Numbered from the stretch's first letter, positions 15,371-24,182 are shown. The stretch: DNA of 64,000 nt from Candidatus Accumulibacter regalis (GCA_000585075.1 JEMY01000033.1:40114-104113), one strand, 5' to 3'. A program made the numbers and translations. Notes: generated from the letters alone by a model not told the origin.

Positions 15371-18338
15371 CGTTCTCCTTCTCGTTCTTCGTCACGTCTT
15401 CGTCCGCCAACCGAGCACGCCGGCCCGGTTCAGCCCGCGCCGCCGACCGCGTCAACCCGTGCACGATCTGCACCAGCCGTTCGTTGGAGGTACGCGACTT
15501 GACCAGGCTGGCGGCGACCGCCCGCTGCGCAGCGAGCGGCGTCTCGGCGTCGCTGGCGGAAAAGACGACCACCGCCGGCGGCTGCGCCAGACCCTGGATC
15601 AGCGGCAGCAGGTCCAGCCCGGAGCCGTCGGGCAGGCCAAGGTCGAGGATCACGACATCGAAGATGCGCGTGGCCAACTCGGCCTTGGCAGTTGACAGCG
15701 TACGCGCCTCGATGATTTCTGCTCGAGATCCGAACTGGGCGGCGACGATGTGCACCAGATCGACATCGTCCTCGACGTGCAGGATGCGCGTCGGTTGCGA
15801 CGCTGGCCCGCGGATGGCGCGCTTGAGCGCGGCCGAGAGTCGCTGCGCGTCGACCGGCTTTTCGAGCCAGTCGACCACCGCCAGCGCGCCGCCGAGCGTC
15901 GGGGTCAGCACATCCGGCGACCCCGACACGACGACCACCGGCACCTCGAACCCCCCCTTGGCCGCGCGCAGGCGGGTCAGCAGATCGACGCCCGTCTCAT
16001 CGGGCAGGCCGATCTCCAGGGTCATCGCCGCGTACTGACGGCTGGCGAGCAGCTCGCGAGCCATCGCTGCGCTCGCTGCATGGTCGACCTGATAGCCGGC
16101 ACGCTGCAACAAGTTCGCCAGAAGCTGCGCGACGTCGGCATCGTCCTCGCAAACGAGCACCCGTGGCGCGTCGGCGCTCGCCTCGCCGCCATTAGCCGGT
16201 ACCGTACCCGACAGCGACGCGACCTCCGGCAACTCGAACCAGAAGCAGGCGCCGTGACCGGGCTCGCTGTTGAAACCGATCTCGCCGCCCATGCGCTCGA
16301 CCAGCGCACGCGAGATCGACAGGCCGAGACCCGAACCGCCCTTGGCCCGCGTCGTCGATCCGTCGGCCTGGGAGAACTTGTCGAAAATTCGCGCACGAAA
16401 CTCCTCCGGGATCCCCGGGCCACGATCGACGACTTCGATGCGCAGGCGATCGCCGCGGCGGTGCAGCGAGACATCGACCGTCGCGCCGGGCGGCGAGAAC
16501 TTGGCCGCGTTGGAGAGCAGATTGGCGAGCACCTGCAGAAGGCGATCGGCGTCGATGTGCGCGCTGCCCTCGGCGAGGCGGGCGACGATGGCCAGCTTGA
16601 CGTCGTGTTGCACGGCAAAGCCCTGGTTGGCCGCGACCGCCTGCTCGATCAGGGGCAGCAGCGGCTGCGTCGCAAACTGGAAGCTCATCCGGCCCGAAGC
16701 GATCCTTTCCACGTCGAGGATATCGTTGATCAGGTCGACCAGCCGATCGCAGTTGGTCGCCGCGATTCCGATCAGCGCTTTTGCCTGCGGCGGCAACTCG
16801 CCGGCGATTCCGCCCTCGAGCAGACCGAGGGAGCCGCGAATCGACGTCAGCGGCGTACGCAACTCATGGCTGACCGTGGACACGAACTCGTTCTTGAGCT
16901 GCTCCATCTTCTTGCGCTCGGAGATGTCGCGCACCAGCCCGATGAAACGCCGACGGTCGTTCACGGTCACCTCGGTGACCGCCAGTTCCATCGGAAAACA
17001 ACTGCCGTCGGAACGCTTGCCGACGACTTCGCGGCCGATGCCGATGATCTTGCGCACCCCGGTTCGCCGATAGGCACTGAGGTAGCCGTCATGCTCGCCG
17101 GCGTAGGGCGCGGGCATCAGCATCTTGACGTTGCGCCCGAGCACCTCCTCCGTGCGGTAGCGGAACAGGCTCTCGGCGGCCAGGTTGAAGCTTTCGACAA
17201 GACCTTGCTCGTCGATGGTAATGATCGCATCGAGCGTGTTGTCGAGCACCGCGCGCGCGCGTGCCTCGGATTCGCGCAGCTCGTGGGTCATGGCGTCGGC
17301 CAGCGTGAGCGCGCGCGCCCGCGACCCGGCAAACGACTGCAGGAGCGCGAAAACGAGGGCGCTGATCAGCGCACCGCCGGCGAGTACGGCAGTAGCGGTG
17401 CGTTTGACCGCCGCCGGCGCGTCGACGGCGTCGATGCGCAGTCGCCACTGTCGGTCGGCGAAGTCGAATAGCTTTTCGCTGCTGTAGGGCGCCGGCGACG
17501 AGCGGCTCTCCGACGGCATCAGGCGCAGGAGGGGCTGCGCGTCGGCGACGGCACCGCCGGCCGCGCCAACCAGGCCAACGTCATCAATCCTCAGGTCGAG
17601 ACGCTCGGCATCCTCGCCGAACACGCCACGCGCCAGATCCCCCATCCGGAAGGCGGCATAGACGACGCCGACAAACGCCGCCCACCGCTCTTCGCTGGTC
17701 AGCAGCGAGGCCCCGTTGCGATAGATCGGCAGGAGCAGCAGGAAGCTGCTCTGACGCCCGGTCTCCTGGACCAGGGTGATTGGCGCGGTTGCAGCGGCTG
17801 CACCACTCGCGCGCGCCCGCTCGGCGGCGCTCCGACGCTCGCTTTCGCTGAGTAGATCGAGGCCGAAAGCAGCTTCGTTGCCCTGCGGCGGCTCGGTGTA
17901 ATCGATGACCAGGTACTCCGGCCGCTCGCCTGGCGGGCGAATCGCAAACGTCGGATAGCCCTCGGCGAGCAGCCGCCGATCGGAACGAACCGCTGTGATG
18001 AAGGCCTCGCGTTCCGCAAGTGGCACCCGGCGCGCGAAACCGACGACCTGGACGCCGGGAAGGTCCTGCTTGAGTTCGAGCCGTACGACATAGCGATGGA
18101 ACTCGCCACGGTCGACCTCCTCGGAACCCGCGAAGAAGCCCTGCAGACCACGCAGGACACCTTCGTAGGCATCGAGTCGTTCCTTGAGCTGGAGGGCGCG
18201 GATCGCCGCCGCCTGCTGGAATTCGTGCCTGGCCTCGCTTTCGGCAACGCCGGCGGCCCATTGCGCCGCCCAGACCGTCAATGCCAGACCCGCGAAGAGC
18301 GAAAGCACTGCGCTGCGTTGAATGCTGAACACTGCCAT
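15357..18338 (-). CDS. CHASE-domain hybrid sensor kinase with two C-terminal receivers
   Basis: 993 residues. Order: membrane helix (8-30), periplasmic CHASE domain (about 57-250, with the RGEFHRYVVRLELKQDLPGV block), second membrane helix (about 315-335), PAS (360-475) and HisKA with H491 in STVSHELRTPLTS. The HATPase follows (590-710; NLLSNAAKFS, GGSGLGLSIS), then two receivers. CHASE domains sense small extracellular ligands. Receiver 2 has a normal Asp (VVILDLGLPDGSG), but receiver 1 has Glu at the phospho-acceptor position (MTLEIGLPDETG, E775). ATG 18338 is chosen because GGAGGG lies 5 bases upstream; the frame extends to 18422 as an Arg-rich stretch with no ribosome-binding site. It heads the coupled cluster running down to 11880. 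Confidence 0.93.
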   Translation of the reverse strand: MAVFSIQRSAVLSLFAGLALTVWAAQWAAGVAESEARHEFQQAAAIRALQLKERLDAYEGVLRGLQGFFAGSEEVDRGEFHRYVVRLELKQDLPGVQVVGFARRVPLAEREAFITAVRSDRRLLAEGYPTFAIRPPGERPEYLVIDYTEPPQGNEAAFGLDLLSESERRSAAERARASGAAAATAPITLVQETGRQSSFLLLLPIYRNGASLLTSEERWAAFVGVVYAAFRMGDLARGVFGEDAERLDLRIDDVGLVGAAGGAVADAQPLLRLMPSESRSSPAPYSSEKLFDFADRQWRLRIDAVDAPAAVKRTATAVLAGGALISALVFALLQSFAGSRARALTLADAMTHELRESEARARAVLDNTLDAIITIDEQGLVESFNLAAESLFRYRTEEVLGRNVKMLMPAPYAGEHDGYLSAYRRTGVRKIIGIGREVVGKRSDGSCFPMELAVTEVTVNDRRRFIGLVRDISERKKMEQLKNEFVSTVSHELRTPLTSIRGSLGLLEGGIAGELPPQAKALIGIAATNCDRLVDLINDILDVERIASGRMSFQFATQPLLPLIEQAVAANQGFAVQHDVKLAIVARLAEGSAHIDADRLLQVLANLLSNAAKFSPPGATVDVSLHRRGDRLRIEVVDRGPGIPEEFRARIFDKFSQADGSTTRAKGGSGLGLSISRALVERMGGEIGFNSEPGHGACFWFELPEVASLSGTVPANGGEASADAPRVLVCEDDADVAQLLANLLQRAGYQVDHAASAAMARELLASRQYAAMTLEIGLPDETGVDLLTRLRAAKGGFEVPVVVVSGSPDVLTPTLGGALAVVDWLEKPVDAQRLSAALKRAIRGPASQPTRILHVEDDVDLVHIVAAQFGSRAEIIEARTLSTAKAELATRIFDVVILDLGLPDGSGLDLLPLIQGLAQPPAVVVFSASDAETPLAAQRAVAASLVKSRTSNERLVQIVHGLTRSAARAEPGRRARLADEDVTKNEKENDDEC

Positions 18339-18594
18339 CAATGCCCTCCGCCGCTTGCCGATCAATCGCCGCACGGCGACACCGCCGGCCCGACGCACAG
18401 CCCCCTCCCGGGTGGCAATCATTCAATAACCGCGTCACCAGTATAGGTGTGACAGTGAACCACGGTCAATCAAGGTCCTGGCACGCCGCGCGGCGCCTCC
18501 CCCGGCAATCGTCGTCTGCCGCCACCTGATCGATCGGCAGCTTGTCCGAGTGCCGCCTTGCGCGCACACTGGCGGCCTTCAAGGGAGCCCGCGC

Positions 18595-19170
18595 ATGGCA
18601 CTGAAAGCGACCATTTTCAAAGCTGAACTCACCATCTCCGACACCGATCGCGGCTACTACGCGACGCACGCCCTGACCATCGCCCGCCACCCCTCCGAAA
18701 CCGACGAACGCATGATGGTGCGCCTCCTGGCGTTCGCCCTGAACGCCAGCGACAGCCTGCAGTTCACCACCGGGCTGTCCACCGAAGGCGAACCCGATCT
18801 CTGGCAAAAATCAGCAACCAACGAAATTGACCTGTGGATCGACGTCGGCCTGCCCGACGAAAGACATCTGCGCAAGGCCTGCGGCCGCGCGCGGCAAGTG
18901 GTCGTCTATGCCTATGGTGGCAGCAAGGCAGGCCTCTGGTGGGCCAGGGTCGGCCAGGCGCTCGAGCGCTTCGACAACCTCAGCGTCTTCGAGCTGACGC
19001 GCGCCACGACCGGCGAACTTGCCGCTCTCAGCCAACGCGGGATGAGCATCACCTGCATGGTCGGCGACGGCGGCATCTGGCTGAGCGATGCCGGCAACAA
19101 CGTCAGCGTCGAGCCGGCAGCGTGGATGAATTCCCGCCCTGGGAAGCAGGGATCCGCAAACGGGCGCTGA
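18595..19170 (+). CDS. yaeQ: YaeQ family protein
   Basis: 191 residues, the usual YaeQ length. The protein opens MALKATIFKAELTISDTDRGYY and contains HPSETDERMMVRLLAFAL and WIDVGLPDERHLRKACGRA, all characteristic of the family. YaeQ has a PD-(D/E)xK nuclease-like fold; its cellular role is not firmly established. The ATG is preceded by AGGGAG at a suitable distance. It is transcribed away from the kinase cluster and converges with the AbiEi-like gene; the two stop codons sit in opposite arms of one hairpin. Confidence 0.92.
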   Translation: MALKATIFKAELTISDTDRGYYATHALTIARHPSETDERMMVRLLAFALNASDSLQFTTGLSTEGEPDLWQKSATNEIDLWIDVGLPDERHLRKACGRARQVVVYAYGGSKAGLWWARVGQALERFDNLSVFELTRATTGELAALSQRGMSITCMVGDGGIWLSDAGNNVSVEPAAWMNSRPGKQGSANGR

Positions 19171-19187
19171 GCGCGCCGCGGCGCTCA
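19168..19187. terminator. Bidirectional hairpin built from both convergent stop codons
   Basis: TGAGCGC (19168-19174) and GCGCTCA (19181-19187) form a perfect 7-base stem with a 6-base loop. The left TGA is the yaeQ stop; the right arm holds the AbiEi-like gene's stop on the other strand. No clear T-run follows. Confidence 0.5.
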
Positions 19188-20252
19188 GTGCGGCGGGAAG
19201 CGTCCGGCGAGGCGCATGTTATAGATCATTTCGGCCGCTTCGATACAGCGCGCGTTGCCGGTCGCCAGCAGGTCGGCATAGGTCAGTGCCAGTGGTACCG
19301 TGGCAGCGGCCTCGTCGCCGGCGAGCAGCGACGCGCCCCAGAAGGGCTTGCGCAACTCGACCAGATGCTCGTACGCCGCCGGACCGGCGGCTTCGATCCC
19401 CTGCTCGGCAAGCAGGCGCGCAGGCAGCTTGTCACCGTAGAGGGTCAGCACGCCGGGTGTCCGCCCATTCGGCATCAGCTCGCCCAGGAGCAGGGCGGCC
19501 GCCGCCTCACCACCCCAGCGCGCATGCGCGGGGTTCAGTGACCATGCACGCCAGTCGTCGAAGTGCCGTGCGAGATAGCGGTCGCTGAGCGTCTTGCCGC
19601 GCAAGCCGAGCGCATACCCCTGCGCCCACTCGTCGAGCAGACGCTTGCTGGCGACAAGGCAACGCTGTTTGCCGGTGACCACCAGGGCGCCGTGCTGCTG
19701 CAGGTCGGCGACGACCGCCGGCAACGAGCCAAGGGCGACGTCGGCAGCAGCGGCAATGCTGCGGTACGGCGCGGCCGCCAACTGCGGATCGCAGAGCAAG
19801 GCGAAGAGCACCTTCAGCCGGGCAATGGGGAAGCGGCGGCTGGCTCGCGCGGCGAAGTCCCTGGAGCGCAGCTTGCGCCCGCTGACAAAGACAAAAAGGC
19901 CACCACCCTCGAGGTAGGCGTTGCCCGCGCCATCGGCGAATGGCTGCTCCTGTTCACGCAGTTGATCGGCCAGTGGCGCCGTCACGCAGGGGGTGAGCAA
20001 CAGTGGCGAAGGCCGGCCGCCGCCGCTCGCGTGGCGTAGTTGCGCCAGCACGGCGCCGAGGGACTCGGGCGTCAGCCGGCCCTTGACCAGGGCCATGAAG
20101 TCATGGCCGCTCCTCCCCTTGCTGATCGTCAGGCAAGTCGCCGACGCTTGCCGCTCGTCGCCGGCCGGGCTATGCACCTCGACCGTCAAGCCATGCCCGC
20201 GCAGCGCTTGTACGACGGTGTCGAGAAGGGTCTCCTGCTCGTACTCGCTCAT
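19185..20252 (-). CDS. AbiEi-like (type IV antitoxin family) transcriptional regulator, no toxin partner nearby
   Basis: About 355 residues. The central block PLLLTPCVTAPLADQLREQE, then PFADGAGNAYLEG and LFVFVSGRK, is typical of the AbiEi_2 antitoxin/regulator family. A winged-helix-like segment follows (ARLKVLFALLCDP...SIAAAADVALGSLPAVVADL). In type IV toxin-antitoxin pairs AbiEi represses its own promoter and counters the nucleotidyltransferase AbiEii; no AbiEii gene flanks it here, so it may be a solitary regulator. Immediately upstream lies a striking nested palindrome (20271-20336), the likely operator. ATG 20252 is preferred; a TTG at 20270 would touch the palindrome. Family assignment is by recalled motif, not search. 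Confidence 0.7.
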   Translation of the reverse strand: MSEYEQETLLDTVVQALRGHGLTVEVHSPAGDERQASATCLTISKGRSGHDFMALVKGRLTPESLGAVLAQLRHASGGGRPSPLLLTPCVTAPLADQLREQEQPFADGAGNAYLEGGGLFVFVSGRKLRSRDFAARASRRFPIARLKVLFALLCDPQLAAAPYRSIAAAADVALGSLPAVVADLQQHGALVVTGKQRCLVASKRLLDEWAQGYALGLRGKTLSDRYLARHFDDWRAWSLNPAHARWGGEAAAALLLGELMPNGRTPGVLTLYGDKLPARLLAEQGIEAAGPAAYEHLVELRKPFWGASLLAGDEAAATVPLALTYADLLATGNARCIEAAEMIYNMRLAGRFPPH

Positions 20253-20270
20253 TCCTGGCCACCACCGCAA

Positions 20271-20336
20271 GTCATGAACAAGTCGCGATTATGAACGCAG
20301 AGCCGCCAGCGTTCAATATTTCTGCTTGTTCATGAC
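20271..20336. promoter_or_regulatory. Nested inverted repeats, probable operator of the AbiEi-like gene
   Basis: Outer arms GTCATGAACAAG (20271-20282) and CTTGTTCATGAC (20325-20336) are a perfect 12-base inverted repeat. Inner arms TGAACGC (20292-20298) and GCGTTCA (20309-20315) are a second one. All four half-sites share TGAAC. The array covers the promoter zone directly upstream of the gene, as expected for autoregulation. Confidence 0.7.
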
Positions 20337-20354
20337 TGGCAGTGCGCACAGACC

Positions 20355-20714
20355 TCAGGCTCCGACCTGCCGCGAACAAAGAGGCAGCGGGCTTTCCGGG
20401 TGGCGGTCGAGGAGTGGCGAGCCACGAAGCCGCTGCCAGATTCCGTGCACGGGAGCGAGCAACAGCCGCTGCCACGGCTTCGCCGCCGGCTCGAAGCGAA
20501 CGCGCCCCTTGCCAATGGCCTCGAGCAGGGCGAGTCCGCTGCCGCGCACCAGGTGGCTCTCGCCGGCGGCGAGCAGGATATCGCCGGCTTCACCTTCGAC
20601 GGTCAGCCAGACCCGGCCTGCGGTGCAGATGACGCGCACGCCTCTGGCCGACATCAGCCTGATCGGTGCGTTGTGAGCGAGATACAACTCGCTGTTGTAC
20701 AAATCGAAGTCCAT
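20355..20714 (-). CDS. DUF2917 domain protein
   Basis: 119 residues. The core MDFDLYNSELYLAHNAPIRL...RGVRVICTAGRVWLTVEGE...DILLAAGESHLVRGSGLALLEAIG is the short cupin-like DUF2917 pattern, which has no established function. A Pro/Arg-rich tail follows. ATG 20714 has GGGAG 7 bases upstream; a longer frame to 20807 runs through the shared promoter and is not believed. It is divergent from a MocR-type regulator, so its expression is probably controlled by that neighbour (inference from arrangement). Confidence 0.8.
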   Translation of the reverse strand: MDFDLYNSELYLAHNAPIRLMSARGVRVICTAGRVWLTVEGEAGDILLAAGESHLVRGSGLALLEAIGKGRVRFEPAAKPWQRLLLAPVHGIWQRLRGSPLLDRHPESPLPLCSRQVGA

Positions 20715-20771
20715 GGCCAGCTCCCGTGTTTCTGTTCCGATGCGACACAGTGTAGGCCGGCCGGCCTTGAT

Positions 20772-20857
20772 AATACAGTTACAAAAAGGCAAAATTGTGA
20801 CCAGCACAATTTTCTACCTTGCAAACTGTACCGATCGAGATCAGCAACAACTGTATT
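20772..20857. promoter_or_regulatory. Divergent control region with a palindrome and repeated AACTGTA boxes
   Basis: This AT-rich intergenic segment lies between the DUF2917 gene and the MocR gene. It holds a perfect palindrome AAAATTGTG-accag-CACAATTTT (20791-20813), AACTGTA direct repeats at 20824-20830 and 20849-20855, and the inverse TACAGTT at 20774-20780. Spaced direct repeats are typical MocR-family binding sites. It is the probable site of autoregulation and DUF2917 control. Confidence 0.6.
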
Positions 20858-20867
20858 GGTGGAGCCG

Positions 20868-22286
20868 ATGGAACACGAACTTCTGCGCTACGAACGACTG
20901 GCCGAGGATCTGAGCAGCATCATCGCCGGTGGCAATCTGCGCCCTGGCGAACGCCTGCCGTCGGTACGGCGCCTGTCGCGCGAGCGGCAGCTGTCGGTGT
21001 CGACGGTACTGCAGGCACTGCATCAGCTCGAAGACCGCGGGCTCGTCGAGGCTCGACCGCAATCCGGCTATTTCGTCCGCCATGCACCCGCGCCACACGA
21101 GCAGCCGAACGCACGCTCGACCCCCGAAGAAGCCGTCCCGGTAGATGTCAGCCAGCGCCTGATACGCGTGCTGCAGACGGGCGGCAGGCCGGGCGTGGCG
21201 CCGCTGGGCGCCGCCCTGCCCGCGTCCACCCTGCTGCCCCTGGGGGCGCTGCAGCGACTCTACGGCAGCGTCGCGCGGCGGCACCCGCGGCTGCTCGAAG
21301 GCGCCAGCCACATCAACATGGATGAAGCGGCGCTGACCCGTCAGCTGGTGCTGCGCTCGGTCGGCTGGGCCGGACCGCTGGCGGCCAACGAGTTCGTCAT
21401 CACCAACTCGTGCACCGAAGCACTGGGACTGTGCCTGCGCGCGGTGACCCAGCGCGGAGACACGGTGGTCGTCGAGTCGCCGACCTACCACCTGATGCTC
21501 CAGTTGCTGGAAACGCTGGGCCTGAAAGCGCTGGAGATCCCGACCGATCCGCGCACCGGCCTGTCGATCGAGGCGCTCGATGTGGCCACCCGCGACGGCC
21601 AGGTAAGCGCCTGCCTGCTGGTCCCCAACGCCAGCAACCCGCTCGGAAGCATGATGCCCGACGAGCACAAGCGCCGACTGGCGAAGCTGACAGCCGAACG
21701 CGGCGTGGCGGTGATCGAAGACGACATCTACGGCGACCTGTACTTTGGCAGCAAGCCGCCGCGCCCGATCAAGGCTTTCGACAAAGCCGGCAACGTGCTC
21801 CTCTGCTCGTCGTTTTCCAAGTCCCTGTCACCCGCCCTGCGCCTCGGTTTCGTCGCCGCCGGCCGCTATCGGCGACAGGTCGCGCTGCACAAGACCGTGA
21901 GTAGCGGCGGCACCAACCCGATCACCCAGCTGGTCGTCGCCGAGTACCTCGAATCGGGTTCCTACGATCGACACCTGCGTAGCCTGCGCCGCATCTACGA
22001 GCGCCAGGTCGACGCCATGCGCGCGGCGGTGGCCAGGCATTTCCCGCCGGCAACGCGGATGACGCAGCCGCTCGGCGGTTTCGTGCTGTGGGTCGAACTG
22101 CCCGACCAGGTCGATACCACCGCCCTCTACGACCGCGCCATTGCTGCCGGCGTCGCCTATGTGCCCGGCGAACTGTTCTCGGCCAGCGGCATGTACCGCA
22201 ACTGCCTGCGTCTCAACTGCGGCAACCCGCATACGCCGGCGATCGAGGACGCCGTTCGCCGCCTCGGCGAGTTACTGGCGTCGTGA
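20868..22286 (+). CDS. MocR/PdxR-type GntR regulator with aminotransferase domain
   Basis: 472 residues. An N-terminal GntR winged helix (about 1-75; LRPGERLPSVRRLSRERQLS, then STVLQALHQLEDRGLVEARP) is joined to a fold-type I aminotransferase domain (about 110-470). That domain carries LVPNASNPLG, IEDDIYGDLY and SSFSKSLSPALRLGF, where the Lys of SFSKSLSP should bind pyridoxal phosphate. Such proteins are PLP-dependent regulators rather than enzymes. ATG 20868 follows GGTGGAGCCG; the frame stays open upstream but runs through the promoter. The target may be the divergent DUF2917 gene. Confidence 0.92.
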   Translation: MEHELLRYERLAEDLSSIIAGGNLRPGERLPSVRRLSRERQLSVSTVLQALHQLEDRGLVEARPQSGYFVRHAPAPHEQPNARSTPEEAVPVDVSQRLIRVLQTGGRPGVAPLGAALPASTLLPLGALQRLYGSVARRHPRLLEGASHINMDEAALTRQLVLRSVGWAGPLAANEFVITNSCTEALGLCLRAVTQRGDTVVVESPTYHLMLQLLETLGLKALEIPTDPRTGLSIEALDVATRDGQVSACLLVPNASNPLGSMMPDEHKRRLAKLTAERGVAVIEDDIYGDLYFGSKPPRPIKAFDKAGNVLLCSSFSKSLSPALRLGFVAAGRYRRQVALHKTVSSGGTNPITQLVVAEYLESGSYDRHLRSLRRIYERQVDAMRAAVARHFPPATRMTQPLGGFVLWVELPDQVDTTALYDRAIAAGVAYVPGELFSASGMYRNCLRLNCGNPHTPAIEDAVRRLGELLAS

Positions 22287-22546
22287 GGCCACCCGCAAAC
22301 GCGTTACCGCTCGACAAGGAAGTCGGGGAGTGCCGAATGACCTGCCCAGCGACGGCACCGCCACGCGCGGCGCGGCCCTGAGTGGCCGGCGGCAGATACC
22401 GGAGACCCAGCGACAACGGCACCTTCCGCGAGCGCAAGCGCGACCGGATAAGGGCCGCAACCCGCCCGCGTCGAGTGGTCGCGAGGGCTCACGTCCGGAA
22501 GCATTCGCGTGCTCGCCTTTGTCATAGGAGTGGGCTAGAATCACGC

Positions 22547-24157
22547 ATGCCTCTGATTGAACTCAGCCTGCTTCTTCTTCTGGCCATCGCCGTCGGCGGT
22601 GCGCTCGTCCATTGGACACCGCTGCCGTTGCCGATCCTGCTGGTGGTCGTCGGCGTGGTGGCGTCGTTCCTGCCCGGACTGGGCAGCGTCGAAGTCGATC
22701 CGGAGCTGTTCCTGCTCCTGTTCATCCCGCCGATTCTCTTTGCCGATGCCTGGGTCTTGCCGCGTCGCGACTTCGTGCATACGCTCAAGCCGGTGCTGCT
22801 GCTGGCGCTGGGCTTGGTCGTTCTGACCGTCGTCGTCGTCGGCTACGCGATGCACTGGCTGATCCCGGCGATGCCACTGGCCGTGGCCTTCACGCTCGGG
22901 GCGATCGTTTCGCCGACCGACGCCGTGGCCACCGTGGCGACCACCCAGTTGCTGCCCCTGCCCGCGCGCATCGTGCATATCGTCAATGCCGAAAGCCTGC
23001 TCAACGACGCGTCGGGACTGGTCGCTTTCAAACTCGCCGTCGCCGCGGCAGCGACCGGGCTGTTCTCGTCGACGGCGGTCGCCGGCAACTTCGTACACCT
23101 CGCCGGCGGCGGCATCATCATCGGCATCGCCGTCGAGTGGGTCGGGCGCGAATTGCGCCAGCGGCTGATTCGTCTGCACGCTGGCGACCCGGTGCTGCAG
23201 ACGCTGCTGACGATATTGATACCCTACGGGGCCTACCTTGCCGCCGAGGCGCTGCACGTTTCCGGAATCCTGGCGGTGGTGGCCGCCGGACTGTGGGCCA
23301 GCGGCCAGGAAGTGAAAGGCCTGACCGCCGACGCCCGCCAGCACGCGCGCGAGGTCTGGCGGATGCTGTCCTACGTTCTCAACGGCGCCGTGTTCGTTCT
23401 CCTCGGGCTGCAGTTGCGCCGCATGCTGAGCGGCGTCGATGACTTCGCGCCCCTCGATCTGGTGCTCTATGCCCTGGTTCTGTGGGCGCTGTTGATGGTG
23501 CTGCGCATCGCCTGGGTGTGGACCTCTGCGCACCTGCGCTTTCGTCTGCGCTGGGGGTGGACCGGCAGCACGACGGGGCCCGACCCGAAACGCCTGCTGC
23601 TCGTCAGCTGGGCGGCGGTGCGCGGCTCGATCACGCTGGCCACGGCGCTATCGGTGCCAGCCGTGGTGGCCGCCGGAACGCCCTTTCCCGAACGCGACCT
23701 GGTCGTCTTTCTGGCGGCGGCAACGATCATCCTGACCCTGGCGTTCAACGGCGTGCCGCTTCCCTGGCTGATCCGCAAGCTCGCTCTGAACAGCGACGAA
23801 GACAGCCCCAACGAGGAACGCACCGCCCGCGCCGAAATCGCGCGCGCGGCGCTCGCTGCCGTCGCCGACGTCGCCAGCGACCTCACCGACCGCGAGGATA
23901 TTGCCTTCGTCGAGCAGCTCCTCAGCCGCTACCGGGGCAAGCTCGAGCTGCACGAGGGAGACCCCGGGCACGCTTCGCTGCGCGCGACGCACATCGCCCT
24001 GCGCCGACGCCTGCGCCTGGCGGCGATCGCTGCCGAACGGCAGCGCCTGCGCCAATTGCGCGAGACCAACGTGATCAACGACGAAACCCAGCGCATCATC
24101 GAAGCGGAACTCGACGAACGCGAACTGGTGTCGATGATCAGCGTCGACCGCGGCTAG
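22547..24157 (+). CDS. Na+/H+ antiporter, CPA1 (NhaP/NHE-like) family
   Basis: 536 residues. About 12 membrane helices occupy residues 1-410, with the CPA1 signatures FIPPILFADAW, FTLGAIVSPTDAVAT and NAESLLNDASGLVAF (the ND pair is the ion-binding motif). WAAVRGSITLATAL supplies the conserved Arg helix. A hydrophilic, largely helical tail of about 120 residues follows and may regulate activity. It should exchange cytoplasmic Na+ (or K+) for H+. ATG 22547 is used; its ribosome-binding site is weak (GGAGTGGG about 15 bases upstream), so the start is moderately certain. Confidence 0.9.
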   Translation: MPLIELSLLLLLAIAVGGALVHWTPLPLPILLVVVGVVASFLPGLGSVEVDPELFLLLFIPPILFADAWVLPRRDFVHTLKPVLLLALGLVVLTVVVVGYAMHWLIPAMPLAVAFTLGAIVSPTDAVATVATTQLLPLPARIVHIVNAESLLNDASGLVAFKLAVAAAATGLFSSTAVAGNFVHLAGGGIIIGIAVEWVGRELRQRLIRLHAGDPVLQTLLTILIPYGAYLAAEALHVSGILAVVAAGLWASGQEVKGLTADARQHAREVWRMLSYVLNGAVFVLLGLQLRRMLSGVDDFAPLDLVLYALVLWALLMVLRIAWVWTSAHLRFRLRWGWTGSTTGPDPKRLLLVSWAAVRGSITLATALSVPAVVAAGTPFPERDLVVFLAAATIILTLAFNGVPLPWLIRKLALNSDEDSPNEERTARAEIARAALAAVADVASDLTDREDIAFVEQLLSRYRGKLELHEGDPGHASLRATHIALRRRLRLAAIAAERQRLRQLRETNVINDETQRIIEAELDERELVSMISVDRG

Positions 24158-24182
24158 CCAGAGGCAGCCCCGAACAAGCCGT

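Noticed and set aside
12746..17471. Two long + strand frames (12746-14755 and 15750-17471)
   Set aside because: Antisense to the NarX-like kinase and CHASE kinase; composition is typical of shadows.
18339..18422. N-terminal extension of the CHASE kinase
   Set aside because: Arg-rich, no ribosome-binding site; the ATG at 18338 has a strong one and starts just before the membrane helix.
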